Shown piece by piece: positions 1 through 8,377 of a DNA stretch of 64,000 nucleotides. Numbering within the stretch: position 1 is the stretch's first letter; every line of letters begins with the position of its first letter. This stretch comes from Paludibacter sp963678465 (lineage in GTDB: Bacteria; Bacteroidota; Bacteroidia; Bacteroidales; Paludibacteraceae): assembly GCA_963678465.1 (NCBI GenBank), contig OY782858.1, positions 806,001 to 870,000 on the forward strand, in the 5' to 3' direction. Under the pieces are notes generated by a model. The model saw only the letters and a program-made list of their open reading frames with translations. It was not told the origin of the DNA and made no database searches. The translations under genes were made by a program, and so were the position numbers.

Positions 1-7
1 AGAAATA

Positions 8-175
8 ACACCTAATGCATAACACTTAAGCTTCCTGCGGTCGGAACGATCTGGCAAGAAAGCGTCAGTTTATTAATAACATAAAGAGCAATGCGATGGG
101 AGACTATGAAGCACTGAGGTGAGAGCCCCCGGCATGACTCGATGAAGCGGCAAGCAAACAAGCGATAGCGCGATA
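8..175 (+). repeat. Stem-loop cassette-border element, copy 1
   Basis: First copy of a dispersed element seen seven times, always in this orientation and directly upstream or downstream of a small accessory gene. The core hairpin begins at 31: an outer arm cttcctgc, an inner GTCG-GAA-CGA mini-hairpin, then a return arm ggcaagaaag. A tail at about 70-170 (cataaagag, gagactatga, gcatgactcgat) resembles the tails at 31510-31610 and 32350-32440. The function is unknown. An integron-attC-like border is one reading, but the ends only loosely resemble attC ends. Confidence 0.6.
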
Positions 176-228
176 GACAATGAAATAGAAAATTGAAGTA
201 AAACGAAAAAATAAAAGAAGGAAATCTT

Positions 229-726
229 ATGCAGAAAAAGTCTTTAGTGATAATTGATATTCAGAATGACATTACCAAAAACTACAAAGAAATCATTGAC
301 AATGTAAATCGGGTAATAGATTGGGCAGTGGAAAATGAAATTCACGTCGTTTACATAAGGCATTATAACTTATCTGACGGCACAAGGACTTTCAAACCTA
401 ATACTCGTGGGTCTGAATTAGTTTCGGACATGAAATTAGTTTCCAACAACATTTTTGAAAAATCCAAAGGCAACGCGTTGACCAGCGAAGATTTCGCTGA
501 CTTTATAAAGAAAAATGAAATAAGCGAATTTTACATTACCGGAGCAGATGCCATTGCCTGTGTGAAATCAACCGTATTTAATATGTGCAAGGAAAACTAC
601 AAAGTTACAGTCCTATCAGATTGTATTACTAGTTATGATAAAAGGAAAATTGACGAAATGCTGAATTATTACGCAAAAAATGGCAGTAAAATAATTAATT
701 TGAACGACTTGATAGATTCTAAATAA
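229..726 (+). CDS. Isochorismatase-family cysteine hydrolase
   Basis: This is a 165-residue cytosolic protein with the isochorismatase-like alpha/beta fold. The N-terminal strand carries IDIQND with the catalytic Asp10, the middle carries FEKSKGNAL with the probable catalytic Lys78, and ITGADAIACVKST carries the nucleophile Cys111. These form the Asp-Lys-Cys triad used by nicotinamidases and related amidohydrolases. The protein is somewhat shorter than typical members (about 180-200). The substrate cannot be read from the sequence. The ATG is preceded by an A/G-rich agaagg. The gene lies between two copies of the stem-loop element, like the cassette genes near 31-34 kb, so it may be an exchangeable accessory gene. 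Confidence 0.85.
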   Translation: MQKKSLVIIDIQNDITKNYKEIIDNVNRVIDWAVENEIHVVYIRHYNLSDGTRTFKPNTRGSELVSDMKLVSNNIFEKSKGNALTSEDFADFIKKNEISEFYITGADAIACVKSTVFNMCKENYKVTVLSDCITSYDKRKIDEMLNYYAKNGSKIINLNDLIDSK

Positions 727-743
727 AAATGCCAGCCCCTCAT

Positions 744-952
744 CCTTCTGCCTCGTGTGGTCAGAACGACGCGGCAGGGAAGCCTTGGTTAAACTCCGTT
801 TGAGGAGGTTAAACTCTTTATCATTTATCCGCAAGTCAGACCTAACAGGTTTCAAAAACCTGTTAGGTCTTGCGTGCGTCTATTTATCTGGTTGTGTGTA
901 AATTCTCCCCTGAAATGTTGCCGTTGTTAAATATGTTATTTATCTTTGGACG
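744..952 (+). repeat. Stem-loop element copy 2 with composite ~200 bp tail
   Basis: A stem-loop (ccttctgcc ... ggcagggaag) is followed by aaactctttatcatttatcc, a perfect palindrome at 839-869 and a conserved block cgtctatttatctggttgtg. The same block order recurs downstream of the beta-galactosidase gene at 5153-5257, where it is interrupted by two insertion sequences and resumes at 8367-8456. The two copies are therefore direct repeats flanking the GH2 gene. Confidence 0.75.
839..869. repeat. Perfect palindrome, 14 bp arms
   Basis: The arms GACCTAACAGGTTT and AAACCTGTTAGGTC are separated by a 3-base loop. There is no T-run immediately after it, so terminator function is uncertain. The sister palindrome at 5246/6798/8377 (ACCTGACAGGT arms) is the one used as target by the insertion sequences. 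Confidence 0.85.
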
Positions 953-1025
953 ATAAACTACAAACGGTTACATATACAGTCCTCTACTGCAAAGATACGC
1001 AATGGGATTTGGAGGTGTATAGCCA

Positions 1026-1241
1026 ATGATCAGGCTGAGTACACAAAGATTAAATATTGCCATAAAGCCTAAAGAAGTACTTGTAGCAGTTGTAAATAAA
1101 TTTATAAAAGAAAAGTTCAAAGAGATGGGATTTGTATTCTCCGACTCACAATTGAAATTTACGAAAAAGCCAAAGAACCGACTTATTGCTGAAGTGGGCT
1201 TTCGGACAATGTCATATTGTCTATCTTCTGGAAAAATATAG
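1026..1241 (+). CDS. Small hypothetical protein, possible gene remnant
   Basis: This is a 71-residue open frame that I do not recognise. It has a charged helix-like middle (VNKFIKEKFKEMGFVFSD) that looks protein-like rather than random. The sequence just upstream (cctctactgcaaag ... gcaatgggatttg, 983-1014) resembles the spacer at 33134-33165 between two cassette genes, so this may be the truncated cargo of another cassette. No clear ribosome binding site is visible. It could also be non-coding. Confidence 0.3.
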   Translation: MIRLSTQRLNIAIKPKEVLVAVVNKFIKEKFKEMGFVFSDSQLKFTKKPKNRLIAEVGFRTMSYCLSSGKI

Positions 1242-1271
1242 TATTCAATCAAGATAAAAATGTAATAGAGC

Positions 1272-4200
1272 ATGAAAAAATTAGTTAGTTTAATAGTTGG
1301 TTTAGTTATCACGATGGTAACTTTTACAATCTCAGCCCAGCAATCGAAATTTGCCAACGTTTATTCTTTCATCGAAAATACAGCCGTATTTGAAATCAAC
1401 CAGACTGAAGGCCACACGGTTTGTATTCCTTCGAAATCGGTTGGTGAAGCATTAAATCTTCAGAAATCGAAGTCAGAAAATGTGCTTTCGTTGAATGGAA
1501 AGTGGAAATTCCATTTTGCCAATACTCCCGAAGGTACACCCAACAACTTTTTCGCATCCAATTTTAATGATCAGAAATGGCCTGAAATTACGGTACCTTC
1601 CAATTGGGAAATGCAGGGTTATGGCGATCCTTTTTTCCGAAATGTTGCACATCCGTTTAGCTCCAACCCGCCTTTTGTTCCGCGCGAATACAACCCGACC
1701 GGCTCGTATCGCAAATCGTTTACGTTACCGGCGAACTGGAAAGGCAAACGCATTTTTTTGCGCATGGAGAAAACAGCTTCGGCATCGTTTGTCTGGGTTA
1801 ACGGACAGGAAGTGGGCTACAACGAAGGTGCACAAGAGCCTGCTGAATATGATGTGACCAGTTTTCTGAAACCGGGAAAAAATACCATTGCTGTCAACGT
1901 AATTAAATATTCAGATGGGGTGTATCTCGAAAGTCAGGACTATTGGCGTATGGCTGGTATTTTCGACGATGTTTGGCTGTATGCAAAATCGGATGTACAT
2001 ATCTTCGATTGGCATGCCACTACCGACTTGGACGAAAAGTATGAAAACGCAAAACTGAATGTACAGATTACGGTAAATAACCAATCGAAAACCGACAAAC
2101 AGAACTACAAAGTTCGCACTTCGCTGTTTAATGCACAGAATGTATTGGTTCAGAATTTTACTTCTGATGCAATTCAAATGAGTGCTGATAATAAGCAAAT
2201 CATAAATGTTTCTTCATTGGTAAAGAACCCCCAAAAATGGACCGCAGAAACGCCCAATCTTTACCGGTTAACGCTGGAATTAATCAACAGCGAAGGTAAA
2301 ACCGAAGAGGTAATTGCCGGTCGCATTGGTTTTAAAGAAACCGAAATTCGCCATCAGGTTTTCTATCTGAACGGGAAAGCCATTAAACTGAACGGTATCA
2401 ACACGCACATGCAACACCCCGATTTAGGACATACCATGGACGAAGCCACCATCAGGAAAGACTTTGAAATACTGAAACAATTCAATATAAATTGTGTACG
2501 AATTTCACATTATCCGCCAGTTTCAAGGTACCTGGAGTTGGCCGACGAATATGGATTCTATATTATTGACGAGGCAGGAGTGGAAGCACATGCCACTGAA
2601 TATTTGTGCGATAAAACCGAATGGGAGTCCATGTATCGTGAGCGGGTTCGCAAAATGGTATTGCGCGACCGGAATCATGCCAGTATTTTGTTTTGGAGCG
2701 CCGGTAACGAAAGTGGTGAAGGAAAAAATATTTGTGCCGTTATTGATGAAGGTAAGAAATACGACACGACACGTAGCTGGATGTATGGAGGAAACGCTTT
2801 TGCTCATTCTTGCGAAGAGATTATCGGGCCACGTTACCCATCACCTTTTGACCTCAAAAAACAGGTGGGGATGGTTCCTGAAAGTGTTGATTCGCGACCC
2901 TCATTTATGGACGAGTACCTTTCTATGGCCGGAAATGCCGGTGGTGGACTGGACGAATATTGGGATGTGATTTACCAGTATCCACGCATCATGGGCGGTG
3001 CAATCTGGGATTTTGTGAGTCCGGGCTTGCGTGAGCCGGTTCGCAAATTGACCGATTCTTCACCTAACAAGGTAGCAACTCACATCATGGGACGCGGCAA
3101 ATTGGTTGCCGGACACGATGGAAAAGGTATTGATCTGAATGGTCACGACCAATGGGTGGAAGTGTATCAGGATAAAAATATTGAAATCTCGGGCAATGAA
3201 CTAACGGTTTCGCTTTGGATTTTTCCACGCGATTTAATGAAAATGGGTGGAACGCTGCTCACCAAAGGAAACAATCAATTTGGCTTGCAGCAAAATGGTG
3301 ACAACTCGCTCGATTTCTATATCTACACTTCGAAAAAAACAGTTGTCAGTGCTGAATTACCCAACGATTGGACACAAAAATGGCATCATGTGGCAGGTGT
3401 TTATGACGGAAAATCGATAACCCTATTTATCGACAATAAAAAGGTGGCTGAAGAGCCGGTCACCGGGAACATTACCAATTTCCCCTTTCCTCTTAATGTG
3501 GGTAAGAATACCGAGACACATGGTCAACACATGTCCCGTTATTTATGCGATGCCATTATCGATCAGGTGGGTATTTTCCCCAAGGCTATTGAAATCAATG
3601 ATTTATTTACAGCAAAACCGGACTTAAAAAATAATGCAGCTTTGTGGCTCGATTTTGAACAGGAGCAAAAAGAAGGCGAGTTTTTCAGCTATGGAATTGG
3701 TGCGCGTACTTATGGAAGTATTTTTCCTGATCGCGTTCCGCAGCCTGAAATGTGGCAAATAAAAAAGTCGGCTCAACCCATTTCTGTAAAATGGAGCAAT
3801 GCCGAAAAGATGGAAATAGAAGTGCAGAACCGAAACTTTTTTACCAATACGAATGCCTTTGATGCACGTTGGAATTTGGAAGAAAATGGAATCACGATTG
3901 CTTCCGGAAAATTGGAGGTGGATGTAGAAGCGGAAGCAAAAAAAATCTACGTTCTTCCTATCCCAAAGCCTCAGCTCAAAGCCGGTGCAACCTATTTGGT
4001 AACAGTTAGTTTTCATTCGAAAGAAGCTGCACAATGGGCGCCGAAGGGTTTTGAACTGTGTTGGGATCAATTGGAAATGCCATGGATTGTTCCTACCAAT
4101 GAAAAATTGGTACAGCATCCAACCAATCCTTTAAAAGTGACAGATAATGAGCAACAGTTGATTGTGTCGGGAGTAAATTTCGATTATACCTTTAACAAAG

Positions 4201-5048
4201 CCAATGGACAATTGTACTCCATGAAATACATGGGTGCCGAATTGCTGAAACAGGGAGGGCAACTCAATGTTTGGCGTGCCCCAGTGGCGAACGAACTGGA
4301 CGACTGGACATCTCCTGCAGTTAGTATATCTCCCAGAACCGACGGCTACGGAAGAATGGTTGCCAATGCATGGTACTCCATCGGTCTGGATAAAATGAAG
4401 TCAAAACTTGAATCATTCAGGTTTGAAAAGAAGGCTGAAAATGTCATTGTCCATATTATTGAAACTGCTCTTTTTGGAAATTCAGGCAGGGAAGGCTTCG
4501 ATAACGAGATGATTTACACGATTTCGCCCAACGGTGAAATTAGTTTACAGCACACGATTAATCCGAAAGGAAAAATGCCCATGTCGTTGCCTCGCATCGG
4601 AACAAAATGGGTTTTCGATACCCAAATGCAACAGGTTGAATGGTTTGGACGTGGACCGCAGGAGAATTATCCCGACCGCAAAACAGGCTACCGTATTGGG
4701 CAGTATCAATCTACAGTTGATGCCATGTTTGTACCGTATTTGATTCCTCAGGATTGTGGCTTGCGCACCGACAACCGCTATGTGCGACTGACAAATGCCC
4801 AAGGAATCGGAATTGAGTTCTCGGCAGCTACGCCCTTCAATTTCAATTGCTATAATTACAGCACCGAAAATTTGTCGAAAGCAAAATACACGTATGATTT
4901 AATCAAATCAGATGGCATAACATTCAATTTCGACTACCAAACTACCGGGGTAGGATGCACGGCAATAGGGGTGCTTAATAAATATCAAACCATTCCTCAG
5001 GCTATACAGTTTAATAGTTCGATAAAGCCATTTAAAACCAATAAGTAA
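1272..5048 (+). CDS. Secreted GH2 beta-galactosidase with inserted LamG-like domain
   Basis: This 1258-residue glycoside hydrolase family 2 enzyme should release terminal beta-linked sugar, probably galactose, in the periplasm or at the surface. The order is: signal peptide (1-23, ends ISAQ); jelly-roll sugar-binding domain (~55-240); Ig-like domain (~245-355); TIM barrel with acid/base Glu480 in WSAGNESGEG and nucleophile Glu548 in MDEYLSMAGN; a concanavalin/LamG-type domain (~615-780); and LacZ domains 4-5. The LamG insertion is not in E. coli LacZ but is known in Bacteroidota GH2 proteins. There is no SusC/SusD pair or sensor beside it, so it is not in an obvious polysaccharide utilisation locus. 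It is flanked by direct repeats. Confidence 0.92.
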   Translation: MKKLVSLIVGLVITMVTFTISAQQSKFANVYSFIENTAVFEINQTEGHTVCIPSKSVGEALNLQKSKSENVLSLNGKWKFHFANTPEGTPNNFFASNFNDQKWPEITVPSNWEMQGYGDPFFRNVAHPFSSNPPFVPREYNPTGSYRKSFTLPANWKGKRIFLRMEKTASASFVWVNGQEVGYNEGAQEPAEYDVTSFLKPGKNTIAVNVIKYSDGVYLESQDYWRMAGIFDDVWLYAKSDVHIFDWHATTDLDEKYENAKLNVQITVNNQSKTDKQNYKVRTSLFNAQNVLVQNFTSDAIQMSADNKQIINVSSLVKNPQKWTAETPNLYRLTLELINSEGKTEEVIAGRIGFKETEIRHQVFYLNGKAIKLNGINTHMQHPDLGHTMDEATIRKDFEILKQFNINCVRISHYPPVSRYLELADEYGFYIIDEAGVEAHATEYLCDKTEWESMYRERVRKMVLRDRNHASILFWSAGNESGEGKNICAVIDEGKKYDTTRSWMYGGNAFAHSCEEIIGPRYPSPFDLKKQVGMVPESVDSRPSFMDEYLSMAGNAGGGLDEYWDVIYQYPRIMGGAIWDFVSPGLREPVRKLTDSSPNKVATHIMGRGKLVAGHDGKGIDLNGHDQWVEVYQDKNIEISGNELTVSLWIFPRDLMKMGGTLLTKGNNQFGLQQNGDNSLDFYIYTSKKTVVSAELPNDWTQKWHHVAGVYDGKSITLFIDNKKVAEEPVTGNITNFPFPLNVGKNTETHGQHMSRYLCDAIIDQVGIFPKAIEINDLFTAKPDLKNNAALWLDFEQEQKEGEFFSYGIGARTYGSIFPDRVPQPEMWQIKKSAQPISVKWSNAEKMEIEVQNRNFFTNTNAFDARWNLEENGITIASGKLEVDVEAEAKKIYVLPIPKPQLKAGATYLVTVSFHSKEAAQWAPKGFELCWDQLEMPWIVPTNEKLVQHPTNPLKVTDNEQQLIVSGVNFDYTFNKANGQLYSMKYMGAELLKQGGQLNVWRAPVANELDDWTSPAVSISPRTDGYGRMVANAWYSIGLDKMKSKLESFRFEKKAENVIVHIIETALFGNSGREGFDNEMIYTISPNGEISLQHTINPKGKMPMSLPRIGTKWVFDTQMQQVEWFGRGPQENYPDRKTGYRIGQYQSTVDAMFVPYLIPQDCGLRTDNRYVRLTNAQGIGIEFSAATPFNFNCYNYSTENLSKAKYTYDLIKSDGITFNFDYQTTGVGCTAIGVLNKYQTIPQAIQFNSSIKPFKTNK

Positions 5049-5152
5049 TTATGGTTCGGAGGAAAATACTGATGTAAGATTGAAACAGAGTTTTCAGATA
5101 ACAAAATCAAGAATGGAATATTTGAAAAAATAACCGGCTACAATACCCGGGG

Positions 5153-5257
5153 CTTCCTGAGGTCGGCACGCCTCCCGATAGCCGGGATCTGCGACGCAGC
5201 AAGGAAGCGTCGGTTGAACTCTTTATCATTTATCCGCAAGTCAGAGACCTGACAGGT
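5153..5257 (+). repeat. Stem-loop element copy 3, interrupted by insertion sequences
   Basis: The hairpin ttcctgaggtcggcacg ... gcaaggaagcgtcgg contains an extra small hairpin (cccgatagccggg). The aaactctttatcatttatcc block follows and ends in the left palindrome arm ACCTGACAGGT at 5247-5257, where the first insertion sequence begins. The remainder of the element continues at 8367-8456. Confidence 0.75.
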
Positions 5258-5293
5258 GGGGTGTAAAAAATTTCAGTTTTTAAAATAATAACT

Positions 5294-6472
5294 TCACCCC
5301 GTCTTTTTATATAACGTATTTCTTTTCTGGTATAATGTTATTCCAATATTTTTATCTTTCCACTCCTTAATTTCAGATATCTTTATTTTTGTCATTGTTT
5401 GTTTTGTTTGCTCAAAATCAGATTCACCTATCAAACAAGAGATACATAAACAAAGGTCTGTAATACCAACAGTTTTATTTTCTTTGACTATACTTTTATA
5501 TTTTCCAAAGCAGGATTCAATAATGTCTGAACTACAAAGAATCGTTGCTTCTTGTTCCATTTTTTGAATTGTTTCGTGAAAGTATTGGCAAACTTTTTCT
5601 CTAATTTTTACACTTCTTTCATCGTTGTGGTTCTCTAATAACTTAAGGGACTGATTCATAGTTTGTTTGTTGAATCCTTTGTTTTTAAGTAATTGTTGTA
5701 TCTTATTTAGAGTTCCAAGTATTGAAGTTGTTTGTTGAATTAACTCGCTATAATTATTTACAAATGCAACCTTTTCACGTTCATCGTCGCTTAATTGATT
5801 GTTTTCAAGCAGATTAATCATTTTACTTCCCCAGTTAAACAACGGTGTTAGATTCATAAATCGGCTTACAATACGTTGATTTGGTGGTATAATATGTGCA
5901 AATTTGCTCATAGACAATCTGCCTCTCATTCCGGAAAGCTGCTTAGTGTAGGACTCAAAATCGTCTTGTTTTTCTAAGGTCTCTTTGATTATCCATGAAA
6001 ATTTATGACCAACATCCTCTATATGTTTTAATCCCAATTGACTGTATGTGCTTTTTAGGTTGTTCCCATTATCAGATAAAACATAAAGTATCTGGTCTAT
6101 ATCAATACAACTTTTTATTTCCGATTCAATATCATTTGCTTTCCAGGATTCCGAACTCTTTAGAACAACCGGAACTAAATCTTTATACGTCAGCGCTCTA
6201 CCCAGATTCTGTTTGCTTGCCGGCACTGCCATTATTGCCAATAACTTCTTATTGCCAAACTGAATGCTTTCATCTATAATTAAAATCCATTTTTCATTAG
6301 TATAAAAGTCTTTATCTCTAAAATTGGCAATACCCTGCTTCTTAACCCAATTCAGAACTGTAACATGTGATGGTACTCTCAAATTTAAATTAAAACTAAT
6401 ATTCATGATAAAAAATATCTTACTCACCGATCGGAAACTAACTCCACTACAATTAATTAGCATTATTGCCAT
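5294..6472 (-). CDS. DDE transposase, ORF B, IS copy 1
   Basis: This is the 392-residue catalytic part of the transposase. Candidate acidic residues are in LIIDESIQFG, LSDNGNNLKSTY and the C-terminal DIIESCFGKYK, spaced as in an RNase H-like DDE core. The frame is open upstream of this ATG back to 6571, reading SERQIERNNKS then IKERPKHHTYS, which looks like protein. The ATG at 6472 is therefore probably internal. The natural product is probably a fusion of about 476 residues made by -1 frameshifting from ORF A at the A7 run (6561-6570). Confidence 0.85.
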   Translation of the reverse strand: MAIMLINCSGVSFRSVSKIFFIMNISFNLNLRVPSHVTVLNWVKKQGIANFRDKDFYTNEKWILIIDESIQFGNKKLLAIMAVPASKQNLGRALTYKDLVPVVLKSSESWKANDIESEIKSCIDIDQILYVLSDNGNNLKSTYSQLGLKHIEDVGHKFSWIIKETLEKQDDFESYTKQLSGMRGRLSMSKFAHIIPPNQRIVSRFMNLTPLFNWGSKMINLLENNQLSDDEREKVAFVNNYSELIQQTTSILGTLNKIQQLLKNKGFNKQTMNQSLKLLENHNDERSVKIREKVCQYFHETIQKMEQEATILCSSDIIESCFGKYKSIVKENKTVGITDLCLCISCLIGESDFEQTKQTMTKIKISEIKEWKDKNIGITLYQKRNTLYKKTG

Positions 6473-6525
6473 TTGAATAATAGTAGTAGAATAAGTGTGA
6501 TGTTTAGGACGTTCTTTTATGGATA

Positions 6526-6723
6526 TTATTGACTTATTATTCCGTTCAATTTGTCTTTCACTTTTTTTAAATCAGATTCTAATTTATCTGCTCTTAATTT
6601 ATGGGAAATTGATTTCACTTTCCATTCATCTCTGCTAATAATCAATTCCTTTATTTTCTTTTTCAGCTGTTTGTTATCCTTTGACCGTTGAATTGATTTT
6701 GCTTTCCAATCAGTTGTTTCCAT
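6526..6723 (-). CDS. Transposase ORF A (N-terminal coiled coil), IS copy 1
   Basis: This 65-residue, Lys/Glu-rich coiled-coil segment starts METTDWKAKSIQRSK. It forms the N-terminus of the transposase. At residues 51-54 the minus-strand codons GAT TTA AAA AAA GTG form an A7 slippery run. A -1 shift there continues as AGT GAA AGA into the ORF B frame. Without a shift the frame ends 11 residues later. Confidence 0.75.
   Translation of the reverse strand: METTDWKAKSIQRSKDNKQLKKKIKELIISRDEWKVKSISHKLRADKLESDLKKVKDKLNGIISQ
6561..6570 (-). promoter_or_regulatory. Candidate -1 ribosomal frameshift site, IS copy 1
   Basis: Read on the minus strand the site is TTAAAAAAAG. ORF A reads TTA AAA AAA GTG; a single-base backward slip gives AGT, which enters the open ORF B frame. 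The equivalent site in the second copy is at 8130-8139. Confidence 0.65.
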
Positions 6724-6797
6724 AAGTATATTTTTTCTGCAAATATAAATAAAAGGAACGAATATATTATTACATTAATGTATATTTTTTACACCCC

Positions 6798-6826
6798 ACC
6801 TGACAGGTTTTCGAAACCTGTCAGGT
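6798..6826. repeat. Palindrome core between the two insertion sequences
   Basis: A 29 bp spacer comprising both arms ACCTGACAGGT and ACCTGTCAGGT with tttcgaa between them. It is all that separates the two IS copies. Confidence 0.85.
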
Positions 6827-6862
6827 GGGGTGTAAAAAATTTCAGTTTTTAAAATAATAACT

Positions 6863-8041
6863 TCACCCCGTCTTTTTATATAACGTATTTCTTTTCTGGT
6901 ATAATGTTATTCCAATATTTTTATCTTTCCACTCCTTAATTTCAGATATCTTTATTTTTGTCATTGTTTGTTTTGTTTGCTCAAAATCAGATTCACCTAT
7001 CAAACAAGAGATACATAAACAAAGGTCTGTAATACCAACAGTTTTATTTTCTTTGACTATACTTTTATATTTTCCAAAGCAGGATTCAATAATGTCTGAA
7101 CTACAAAGAATCGTTGCTTCTTGTTCCATTTTTTGAATTGTTTCGTGAAAGTATTGGCAAACTTTTTCTCTAATTTTTACACTTCTTTCATCGTTGTGGT
7201 TCTCTAATAACTTAAGGGACTGATTCATAGTTTGTTTGTTGAATCCTTTGTTTTTAAGTAATTGTTGTATCTTATTTAGAGTTCCAAGTATTGAAGTTGT
7301 TTGTTGAATTAACTCGCTATAATTATTTACAAATGCAACCTTTTCACGTTCATCGTCGCTTAATTGATTGTTTTCAAGCAGATTAATCATTTTACTTCCC
7401 CAGTTAAACAACGGTGTTAGATTCATAAATCGGCTTACAATACGTTGATTTGGTGGTATAATATGTGCAAATTTGCTCATAGACAATCTGCCTCTCATTC
7501 CGGAAAGCTGCTTAGTGTAGGACTCAAAATCGTCTTGTTTTTCTAAGGTCTCTTTGATTATCCATGAAAATTTATGACCAACATCCTCTATATGTTTTAA
7601 TCCCAATTGACTGTATGTGCTTTTTAGGTTGTTCCCATTATCAGATAAAACATAAAGTATCTGGTCTATATCAATACAACTTTTTATTTCCGATTCAATA
7701 TCATTTGCTTTCCAGGATTCCGAACTCTTTAGAACAACCGGAACTAAATCTTTATACGTCAGCGCTCTACCCAGATTCTGTTTGCTTGCCGGCACTGCCA
7801 TTATTGCCAATAACTTCTTATTGCCAAACTGAATGCTTTCATCTATAATTAAAATCCATTTTTCATTAGTATAAAAGTCTTTATCTCTAAAATTGGCAAT
7901 ACCCTGCTTCTTAACCCAATTCAGAACTGTAACATGTGATGGTACTCTCAAATTTAAATTAAAACTAATATTCATGATAAAAAATATCTTACTCACCGAT
8001 CGGAAACTAACTCCACTACAATTAATTAGCATTATTGCCAT
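6863..8041 (-). CDS. DDE transposase, ORF B, IS copy 2
   Basis: This 392-residue product is identical to the one at 5294-6472. The same DDE candidate motifs (IIDESIQFG, LSDNGNNLK, DIIESCFGKYK) and the same open upstream extension are present, again pointing to a frameshift fusion with the short frame at 8095-8292. Both copies look intact, so either could be active. Confidence 0.85.
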   Translation of the reverse strand: MAIMLINCSGVSFRSVSKIFFIMNISFNLNLRVPSHVTVLNWVKKQGIANFRDKDFYTNEKWILIIDESIQFGNKKLLAIMAVPASKQNLGRALTYKDLVPVVLKSSESWKANDIESEIKSCIDIDQILYVLSDNGNNLKSTYSQLGLKHIEDVGHKFSWIIKETLEKQDDFESYTKQLSGMRGRLSMSKFAHIIPPNQRIVSRFMNLTPLFNWGSKMINLLENNQLSDDEREKVAFVNNYSELIQQTTSILGTLNKIQQLLKNKGFNKQTMNQSLKLLENHNDERSVKIREKVCQYFHETIQKMEQEATILCSSDIIESCFGKYKSIVKENKTVGITDLCLCISCLIGESDFEQTKQTMTKIKISEIKEWKDKNIGITLYQKRNTLYKKTG

Positions 8042-8094
8042 TTGAATAATAGTAGTAGAATAAGTGTGATGTTTAGGACGTTCTTTTATGGATA

Positions 8095-8292
8095 TTATTG
8101 ACTTATTATTCCGTTCAATTTGTCTTTCACTTTTTTTAAATCAGATTCTAATTTATCTGCTCTTAATTTATGGGAAATTGATTTCACTTTCCATTCATCT
8201 CTGCTAATAATCAATTCCTTTATTTTCTTTTTCAGCTGTTTGTTATCCTTTGACCGTTGAATTGATTTTGCTTTCCAATCAGTTGTTTCCAT
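8095..8292 (-). CDS. Transposase ORF A (N-terminal coiled coil), IS copy 2
   Basis: This 65-residue coiled-coil ORF is identical to that at 6526-6723. Its slippery run is at 8130-8139. It is likely translated as the start of the full-length transposase. Confidence 0.75.
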   Translation of the reverse strand: METTDWKAKSIQRSKDNKQLKKKIKELIISRDEWKVKSISHKLRADKLESDLKKVKDKLNGIISQ

Positions 8293-8377
8293 AAGTATAT
8301 TTTTTCTGCAAATATAAATAAAAGGAACGAATATATTATTACATTAATGTATATTTTTTACACCCCACCTGTCAGGT

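Larger units (their letters stand above)
5258..6797 (-). mobile_element. Insertion sequence copy 1 (1540 bp, DDE type)
   Basis: The terminal inverted repeats are GGGGTGTAAAAAAT at 5258 and its complement ending at 6797. It carries two minus-strand frames: a 65-residue ORF A (6526-6723) and the transposase body ORF B (5294-6472). Its encoded proteins are identical in full to those of the second copy and the DNA looks the same, implying very recent duplication. It is inserted in the left arm of a palindrome with an 11 bp target duplication. I cannot assign the IS family with certainty. Confidence 0.92.
6827..8366 (-). mobile_element. Insertion sequence copy 2 (1540 bp, DDE type)
   Basis: It is the same length, orientation and termini (GGGGTGTAAAAAAT and complement) as copy 1, offset by 1569 bp. 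It is flanked by the 11 bp direct repeat ACCTGTCAGGT at 6816-6826 and 8367-8377, so it inserted separately into the right arm of the same palindrome. An alternative is tandem duplication by recombination, but that would not predict a different-arm duplication on each side. Confidence 0.92.
5247..8377. other. Target-site duplications of the paired insertion sequences
   Basis: ACCTGACAGGT occurs at 5247-5257 and 6798-6808, directly flanking the first insertion sequence. ACCTGTCAGGT occurs at 6816-6826 and 8367-8377, directly flanking the second. Each is an 11 bp direct repeat. Removing both insertions and one copy of each repeat restores a palindrome ACCTGACAGGT-tttcgaa-ACCTGTCAGGT, comparable to the intact one at 839-869. 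Confidence 0.85.

Noticed and set aside
8..175. Group II intron or structured RNA
   Set aside because: The stem-loop elements lack a reverse transcriptase and show no convincing domain V; lengths vary between 60 and 170 bp.
616..855. Minus-strand ORF opposite the hydrolase end
   Set aside because: It is a shadow of the hydrolase gene and the stem-loop element with no protein-like features.
1272..5048. Polysaccharide utilisation locus
   Set aside because: There is only one glycoside hydrolase and no SusC/SusD pair, regulator or other CAZymes beside it.
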